Below are positions 57,678-64,000 of a DNA stretch of 64,000 nucleotides, in pieces (position 1 is the stretch's first letter; every line of letters starts with the position of its first letter). The notes below the pieces were generated by a model. It ran no database searches. It was not told the origin of the DNA and saw only the letters and a program-made list of their open reading frames with translations. This DNA comes from Deinococcus terrestris (lineage in GTDB: Bacteria > Deinococcota > Deinococci > Deinococcales > Deinococcaceae). Position numbers and translations under genes: made by a program. The stretch spans positions 1-64,000 of the forward strand of contig NZ_WBSL01000004.1 of NCBI RefSeq assembly GCF_009377345.1, in the 5' to 3' direction.

Positions 57678-59672
57678 TCAGTCCGACCCGGCCAGCCAGC
57701 CGCCCACCCGGTCGTCAATGGCCCCGGCGTTGGGGCCACGGGCCAGCCGCCACACGCCCCCGCCTTCCAGCCGGGCTGCCCAGGCGGCGCGGTCGTCGGT
57801 CAGGCGCAGGGTCAGCCCGCCGAGGTCGTCGGCCTGCCCGAGGAGAGCCGCGACTCCCTGCGCGGCGGCGTCGGCCGGACCGTCCACAAGCTGACCGCCC
57901 CGCACCCGCCAGGTGTCGTAGGGCAGTTCGGCCCCGGTCGGGTCCGCCGCCTCAGTGGTCGGAGTGCCCCCCAGCAGCCCCGCCGGGAGGGTGAAGGCCG
58001 GAACAGCCGGGGTCGCCGGGACAGGCTCTGGCACGGCCAGGGGCGCTTCCGACTCCCCGCCGCCAAAGTCGAACACGTCCAGCAACCCGCTGAGGGCGTC
58101 CGCGCCAAAGCTGGCGGTGACCTGTTGGGCGGCCTCGTACTCGGCGTGGGCCTCGGCGAGCAGGGCCTCGGCGTCTGTCAGGGTTTGGGCGTAACGTTCG
58201 CGGGCCAGTTCGGACATCGGCCCCAGGCGGCGCTGGGCGCGGAGGGTGTCGGCCAGCCGTCCCAGTTTCTGGGTCGTCTCGCCCGCGAGGTGCCGCACCG
58301 TGTCGTACTCGCGCACGACGTGATCGGCGCGGGCGTCGAAGTCCTCGCGCTGCTGGGCGGCCTGGGCCATCCGGCGTTCCAGGGCGCTCCACAGAGCCGC
58401 CACGTCCGGCGTCTCGCCGCGTGCCAGAGCCTCACGGGCCGCCGCGAGGCTGGGAGCCAGCTCGGCGGCGGCGCCGGGCACGTCGCGGGCCGCGCGTTCC
58501 AGCTCCGCGAGGTCGCGCTGGAGTTCCAGGCGCCGGGCCGCCACCTCGGGCGCCGCCTGAAGGGCGTCGAGGGTGGCGTGCAGGTCGCGCAGCTCGTCGG
58601 TGGCGAGGCCGCCGCCGTCCAGGGTCAGGCGGGCCACGTCCAGCGCCAGCCGCGCTTCCTCCAGTGCCGGGCTGGGGGGCAGGGCCGCGAGGCCCCCCTC
58701 CAGCGCCGCGAGGTCACCGCGCTGCCGGGCGAGTTCGGCCTCGCGGGCCTCCTCCAGCTCGCGCCGCCAGGTGTCCACGGCGGGCGCGGTCAGGGTTCCG
58801 GCCGCCCCCTCGGCGCGGAGGGCCTGCAAGCGGGCCTCCAGCTTGGGGCGGGCGCGGCGCAGCGCCTCCGAATCGCGGGCGAGGTCCGCGAGCTGCCGCG
58901 AGGCGTGCTCCTGCTCCAGCGCGAGCACGCGGGCCTGCGCTTCCGGGTCTGCGGGCGCGGGCACCTCGCCGGAGGGCAGGGCCTCCACCACCGATGATTC
59001 GAGCAGCCGCCGCAGGGTGAAGGTGATTGACCGCGCCCGCTCGACCTCGGCGGGCTGGAGGACGCCGCCCTTCTGGGCCTCCTCGACCTGGGCGATCAGG
59101 CTTTCGAGCCGCCGCACGTCCTTGCCGCCCATGCCCTGCACGCGCCCGAAGGCGGCCCGCAGTTCGGCGAGGTCCTGCGCCTGCGCGACCAGCCCTTCTT
59201 CGAGGCGGCGCTCCATCAGCGCGATCAGGTCCTGCCCCTCGCGCATCAGCGGCCCGAGGTCCGAGCCCGCTGCCTGCTGCTGCCGCGCGACCCCCAGGAT
59301 GCCGCGCAGGCGCTGGGTTTCTGGCCAGTCGAAGTAGAGGGTAAATCTCCGGGCGCCCTCCTCCAGCGTGCTCAGGTCCCCGCCGGAGGACGCGGCGGGG
59401 GCACTGGGAGCCGCCTCCATCAGCGCCCCGATGACCTCCGAGACGCGGCGCTTGGCCAGGGCGGCGGGCACCGAGAGTTGCAGCCGCTTGAAGACCTCGC
59501 GCTTGAGGATGTCCTCGAGGTCGCCCGGCCCCAGCGTTTCGGGCGTCTTGCCCCGCGCCTGCGCCCCGTCGGCCAGGATGCGTTCCAGGGCGCGGGGCGA
59601 GACGAGGTCGCCCAGGAGCCGCACGGGAAGGCGGTGGAGGGGTTCCTGACGGGCGGCGGTGTCGGGGCTCAC
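57678..59672 (-). CDS. Large coiled-coil protein of the roadblock operon, hypothetical
   Basis: 664 residues from the GTG at 59672, which overlaps the previous stop (GTGA). Residues ~150-520 are almost entirely Ala/Leu/Arg/Glu heptad-like helix (for example E-E-A-R-E-A-E-L-A-R-Q-R). The N-terminal ~85 residues look globular (L-V-S-P-R-A-L-E-R-I-L ... L-K-R-E-V-F-K-R-L-Q-L-S-V), and a Pro/Ala linker leads to a ~100-residue C-terminal domain (Y-D-T-W-R-V-R-G-G ... G-G-L-T-L-R-L-T-D-D-R-A). No membrane segment or enzyme motif. Likely a cytoplasmic scaffold. Confidence 0.8.
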   Translation of the reverse strand: MSPDTAARQEPLHRLPVRLLGDLVSPRALERILADGAQARGKTPETLGPGDLEDILKREVFKRLQLSVPAALAKRRVSEVIGALMEAAPSAPAASSGGDLSTLEEGARRFTLYFDWPETQRLRGILGVARQQQAAGSDLGPLMREGQDLIALMERRLEEGLVAQAQDLAELRAAFGRVQGMGGKDVRRLESLIAQVEEAQKGGVLQPAEVERARSITFTLRRLLESSVVEALPSGEVPAPADPEAQARVLALEQEHASRQLADLARDSEALRRARPKLEARLQALRAEGAAGTLTAPAVDTWRRELEEAREAELARQRGDLAALEGGLAALPPSPALEEARLALDVARLTLDGGGLATDELRDLHATLDALQAAPEVAARRLELQRDLAELERAARDVPGAAAELAPSLAAAREALARGETPDVAALWSALERRMAQAAQQREDFDARADHVVREYDTVRHLAGETTQKLGRLADTLRAQRRLGPMSELARERYAQTLTDAEALLAEAHAEYEAAQQVTASFGADALSGLLDVFDFGGGESEAPLAVPEPVPATPAVPAFTLPAGLLGGTPTTEAADPTGAELPYDTWRVRGGQLVDGPADAAAQGVAALLGQADDLGGLTLRLTDDRAAWAARLEGGGVWRLARGPNAGAIDDRVGGWLAGSD

Positions 59673-61222
59673 AGGGCTTCCTCCCACTCCACGGTCTGCG
59701 CGGGGGCGAGCGTCGCCTCACGGCGGCCCCCCAGCAACCCGAACTGCACGCACAGGCCCCGGAAGCCGTAGGTCGCCAGCCCCAGCGCGGCGGCCGTGAG
59801 CAGCGCCCGGAGGGGCAGCCCAAAGGGCGACGACCAGGGCGAGTAGGCCGGAGCCGCCCGCAGCGCGGCCACCCCGATCAGGTCGCCCAGCCAGCCCACG
59901 GCCCCCAGCACCCCCTCCACGAAGGTGGGCAGCAGCAGCAGCGCCAGCGCGGCCGTGATCGCCCGCCAGAAGGGGTTGCGCCCTCCAAAGGCGAGGTTCA
60001 GCAGGTACAGCGGCACGGGCGCGAGCAGCGCGAGCAGCAGCAGCCCCGCCCGCAGCCCCCCGCCGAAGGTGCCCGTCGCCGAGAGCGAGGCCCTGTCCAC
60101 TGCCGGAAGCGAGCCGCGCTCCAGCCCGGCCAGTCCCGAGATCAGGGCCTGCACGCTGTCGGGCCGCAGGCCGCGCCGCTCCTGCGCTGCGCCGAGGTCC
60201 GCGAGGTAGACCTCGAAATTGGGCGCCGTGCGCAGGGCCTCGGGCGCTGCCTCCAGCGCCGTGCGGGCGCGGGCGAGTTCCTCGCGGGCCGTGACCGGGT
60301 CACCGTGGCCGCTGGCACTCAGGGCACGGCCCAGGGCGGCGTAGGCGCGGCCCACGGCATCCACGCTGGAGGGTGCAGCGGTGGCGGGCGCAGGGCTTTC
60401 CGCCGGAACGGGAGGCTCCGTCGGAGTGGGTGCTGGAGTCGAGGCCGGATCGCTCGGCTCTGGCGTGCTGGGTGCGGGGGCCGTCAGCGCCGGAGGGGTC
60501 GCCAGCGCCTGCGTCAGCTCAGTACCGCCCTGCCGGAGGGCCGCCAGCGAGGCCGTCAGGCCCGCCCGGTCCCCGGCGGTGAGCTGGGTCAGCGCTTCCG
60601 TGAACTGCCCGGCCCGCAGGCTTCCGGCCCCAGCCTCCTGCACGGTGGTAAACCAGCCTGCCGCCCGCGCCAGCGCGAGGTAGGAGGCCGTGGTGCGCTC
60701 GGGCCGGGCCTCGTTCAGCGCGGCGCGGACCTTGGCGGCCGCGGCCCGTTGCAGCCGCCACGCGACCCGCTCGGCCCGGCCCGCCCCGGCGTCGCTTCGC
60801 AGGGCCTGACTTGCGGCGGCGCTCAGGCCGAATTCTTGGCCCAGCAGCCGCACCTGGGCCGCGCCGGGGGGGGTGCCCTCGCCCAGACCATTCAGCGTCT
60901 GGGTGTACAGCGCTCCCCGCGCCAGTCCCCGCGCGAGCAGCACCTGGGCCTGGAGGTCGGCCGGGGTGCGGGCCAGCGCGGCGCGGGCCTGCCCCAGCGC
61001 TCCCTCCAGCCCCTCCACCATCGGGGGGTTGCCCAGGGTGGGGGCCAGGCGGTTCAGGGCGGCCCCGGCCCGGTCGAGTTGCGCCAGGGCACGCTCGGCG
61101 CTCTGCGGACGGGCAGCCGCTGCCGCGTCGAGGCTGCCCACCAACTCGCGGTAGGCGGCGAGGTCCTGGGCAGAGGCGCCCCCCATGCCCAGCAGGGCGG
61201 CCAGCAGTACGGCCCGCCTCAT
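59669..61222 (-). CDS. Exported helical-repeat membrane protein of the roadblock operon, hypothetical
   Basis: 517 residues. A signal peptide (A-V-L-L-A-A-L-L-G-M-G-G-A-S-A-Q) is followed by ~220 helical, Ala-rich residues, a Pro/Thr linker (about 245-285), a second helical repeat segment (A-Y-A-A-L-G-R-A-L-S-A-S-G), then three to four membrane helices and a short C-terminal tail ending W-E-E-A-L. So a periplasmic repeat domain is anchored by a C-terminal membrane domain. Overlaps both neighbours (ATGA, GTGA). Family not recognised. Confidence 0.8.
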   Translation of the reverse strand: MRRAVLLAALLGMGGASAQDLAAYRELVGSLDAAAAARPQSAERALAQLDRAGAALNRLAPTLGNPPMVEGLEGALGQARAALARTPADLQAQVLLARGLARGALYTQTLNGLGEGTPPGAAQVRLLGQEFGLSAAASQALRSDAGAGRAERVAWRLQRAAAAKVRAALNEARPERTTASYLALARAAGWFTTVQEAGAGSLRAGQFTEALTQLTAGDRAGLTASLAALRQGGTELTQALATPPALTAPAPSTPEPSDPASTPAPTPTEPPVPAESPAPATAAPSSVDAVGRAYAALGRALSASGHGDPVTAREELARARTALEAAPEALRTAPNFEVYLADLGAAQERRGLRPDSVQALISGLAGLERGSLPAVDRASLSATGTFGGGLRAGLLLLALLAPVPLYLLNLAFGGRNPFWRAITAALALLLLPTFVEGVLGAVGWLGDLIGVAALRAAPAYSPWSSPFGLPLRALLTAAALGLATYGFRGLCVQFGLLGGRREATLAPAQTVEWEEAL

Positions 61223-61962
61223 GCGGCGGCTCCGGCCTCGACCTGACCAAGTTCAGCGAGCAGCCGCCCGATGTTAACCCCGGCCCCGGCGACGACCGCC
61301 ACGCAGTAGCCCCCCAGCGGGCGCATGCAGACGGTGCGGTCGCCCATATCGGCCGACATCAGCCGCAGCGAGCGGGCCTGAAACAGCATGGCGGTCGCGG
61401 CCACCACGCCGCCCAGCCCGCCGCCCCCGCGCAGCGCCCGCTCGCGCAGAACCTCGCCGTTGGCGCGGCAGACCAGCACGCCCTGCACCCCCTGAAGTCG
61501 CCCGAGGTCCTGAATCAGGGCCTCCTGCCCCCCCGGCGTGTCCAGCGCGTAGGTGCGCCCGCCCGCTGGGGCGGCGTACTCGGGGTCGTCGAATTCGAAA
61601 TCGTCGGCGCTGAGGCTGGTCTCCACAGTGTCCTCCCAGGCGGGTGCGGTCCAGGCCTGCTCGGGGCTGTTCTCGTCCCAGGCGGCGGCGGGCGGCAGGA
61701 AGAGGGTGGGCGCCTTGGGATAGCGGGCCTGCACCTCGGCGGCGAGGGCCTGAAGCTCGGCGCGGGCACGTTCGGGGGGCAGCAGCCCGGAGAGCCGCGC
61801 GAGGAGGGGGCCGCGCAGCACCTGCTGCATCTGCGCCGCCGTCACGGTGTCGGGGCTGAGGCCGCTCTCGCGCAGGGAGGCCCGCAGCATGGTGTCGGCG
61901 GCCCGGTCGGACACGATGCCGGACAGAGCACGCACGATAAGGGTGTACACGGCATTGGTCAT
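61219..61962 (-). CDS. Roadblock/LC7-domain protein
   Basis: 247 residues and the first gene of a three-gene overlapping operon. The C-terminal ~100 residues fit a roadblock/LC7 fold: L-G-R-L-Q-G-V-Q-G-V-L-V-C-R-A-N-G-E-V-L followed by G-G-V-V-A-A-T-A-M-L-F and a closing G-G-Y-C-V-A-V-V-A-G-A-G-V-N-I-G-R-L-L-A-E-L. In bacteria such proteins (for example MglB) regulate small Ras-like GTPases. The N-terminal half is helical with an acidic linker. No MglA-like GTPase is in the window. Confidence 0.75.
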   Translation of the reverse strand: MTNAVYTLIVRALSGIVSDRAADTMLRASLRESGLSPDTVTAAQMQQVLRGPLLARLSGLLPPERARAELQALAAEVQARYPKAPTLFLPPAAAWDENSPEQAWTAPAWEDTVETSLSADDFEFDDPEYAAPAGGRTYALDTPGGQEALIQDLGRLQGVQGVLVCRANGEVLRERALRGGGGLGGVVAATAMLFQARSLRLMSADMGDRTVCMRPLGGYCVAVVAGAGVNIGRLLAELGQVEAGAAA

Positions 61963-62067
61963 AAGAACCTGCCGGGAGTGTAGGCGGGGGGGGCTTACAC
62001 TTTTCTTCTTCGTGCCCGCGCCCCGGCTCACGGTCCCCGGCCCGCGCCGCCCTCTAGACTGCCCCGC

Positions 62068-63254
<1,187 letters not shown>

Positions 63255-63258
<4 letters not shown>

Positions 63259-63644
63259 CCGAATACCGCGTTCGGGCGGCGGTGGACTTCGCTGCTCTTG
63301 GAGGGCTCCGCGAGGCAGCCTGGGGTGGGCGGGACGACGGCAGCGGGTGGCCGGGCATCCTCGCCCGCAGCCTGACCTGGGTGACCGCGCACGACCGCGA
63401 ACGCCTCGTCGGCTTCGTCAACGTGGCCTGGGACGGCGGCTCACACGCCTTCCTGCTGGACACGACCGTTCACCCGGACGTTCAGCGGCGGGGCATCGGG
63501 AGCGGGCTGGTGTGGGAAGCGGTGCAGGCGGCCTGTGTGGAGGGTGCCCACTGGTTGCACGTGGACTTCGAGCCTCACCTGGCAGAGTTCTACGCGGCCT
63601 GCGGCTTCCGGCCCACGGCGGCGGGGCTCCTGCGGCTGGCCTGA
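63255..63644 (+). CDS. GNAT-family N-acetyltransferase
   Basis: 129 residues with the acetyl-CoA motif V-H-P-D-V-Q-R-R-G-I-G-S-G-L-V and the late F-Y-A-A-C-G-F-R. Substrate unknown. Start TTG overlaps the kbl stop (TTGA), so translation is coupled to kbl. Confidence 0.88.
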
Positions 63645-63675
63645 AGTCCCGCCCCACTCCCCCTATCATCCCCCC

Positions 63676-64000
63676 ATGACGAGTTCCCGCCCGCCCGTGG
63701 GTGACAAGCAGGACCGGGGGCGCGAGGTGCAGGCGATGTTCGCCTCCATCGCGCCCCGCTACGACCTTCTCAACCGCGTGCTGAGCCTCGGCGTGGACCG
63801 CGCGTGGCGGCGGGAGGCGGCGCGGGAGGCGCTGGCCCTCTCGCCCCGGCGCATCCTCGACGTGGCGACCGGAACCGGCGACTTCGCGCTGGAGCTCAAG
63901 GCCCGTGCCCCGCACGCCGAGGTCGTGGGCAGCGACTTCGTGCCCGAGATGCTGGACATCGCCCGCGAGAAGGCCAGGGGTCGGCATCTGGAAGTGCGGC
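63676..64000 (+). CDS. menG: Demethylmenaquinone/ubiquinone methyltransferase MenG/UbiE (5' part)
   Basis: The first 108 residues are present; the gene runs off the right edge. V-Q-A-M-F-A-S-I-A-P-R-Y-D-L-L-N-R-V-L-S is the UbiE/MenG signature and L-D-V-A-T-G-T-G-D-F-A-L-E is SAM motif I. In menaquinone-using deinococci it makes menaquinone. TATCAT 6 nt before the ATG suggests a leaderless mRNA. Confidence 0.93.
   Translation, partial: MTSSRPPVGDKQDRGREVQAMFASIAPRYDLLNRVLSLGVDRAWRREAAREALALSPRRILDVATGTGDFALELKARAPHAEVVGSDFVPEMLDIAREKARGRHLEVR

Overview
The window is a 64 kb stretch of Deinococcus-type chromosome carrying the replication origin. Evidence for the genus is a DdrC homologue with a motif resembling the radiation/desiccation response motif (RDRM), bacillithiol genes, very high GC, a 23S rRNA gene with its own promoter, and many genes whose only upstream signal is a TANNNT-like -10 element 5-8 nt before the start codon (leaderless mRNAs). 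I saw no transposase, prophage, CRISPR array or tRNA gene.

Layout. 1-4.7 kb: 5' end of 23S rRNA (minus) with its promoter, luxS, lspA, rpmB, a GlsB-like membrane protein and thrC-thrB. 4.7-16.3 kb: an MMPL/RND exporter, an APH(3')-type kinase, a deinococcal hypothetical cluster with a CDP-alcohol phosphatidyltransferase, a DUF2270 membrane protein, an MBL hydrolase, holB, a phosphoesterase, an MccF/LD-carboxypeptidase, a macrodomain protein and gmk. 16.5-27.2 kb: a stand-alone Lrp/AsnC sensor domain, a fused siroheme-decarboxylase-like protein, tandem secreted alpha/beta hydrolases, an MFS permease, bshB1, a UDG-superfamily protein, fumC, ypdA and a VanW protein.

27.3-35.7 kb: parB-parA-rsmG-mnmG on the minus strand with three perfect parS sites, two of them inside the mnmG coding sequence. 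Facing it is a branched-chain 2-oxoacid dehydrogenase operon (E1 alpha, E1 beta, a small membrane protein, E2). 35.9-41.8 kb: a secreted protein, a two-component system, dprA, a small winged-helix protein, a sugar-nucleotide-type epimerase and an MscS channel. 41.8-44.7 kb: dnaA, oriC and dnaN. oriC holds nine perfect and four variant DnaA boxes, then a DnaA-trio and an AT-rich tract. Next come eno and pyk, a second cluster of three perfect DnaA boxes, and tyrS, which has a leader peptide and attenuator-like hairpin.

49.2-64 kb: a MOSC protein and a TrmK-like methyltransferase, ddrC, an LptF/LptG-type permease pair, ackA-pta, tsaE, a three-gene operon (roadblock/LC7, helical-repeat membrane protein, coiled-coil protein) that I cannot match to a described system, kbl, a GNAT acetyltransferase and the start of menG/ubiE.

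The core of the window works as an origin macrodomain: DnaA/DnaN initiation, ParABS segregation, and translation and glycolytic housekeeping genes. Accessory interest lies in the leader-peptide arrangements (tyrS, DUF2270, LptF-like), a possible structured RNA divergent from ddrC, and the roadblock operon.
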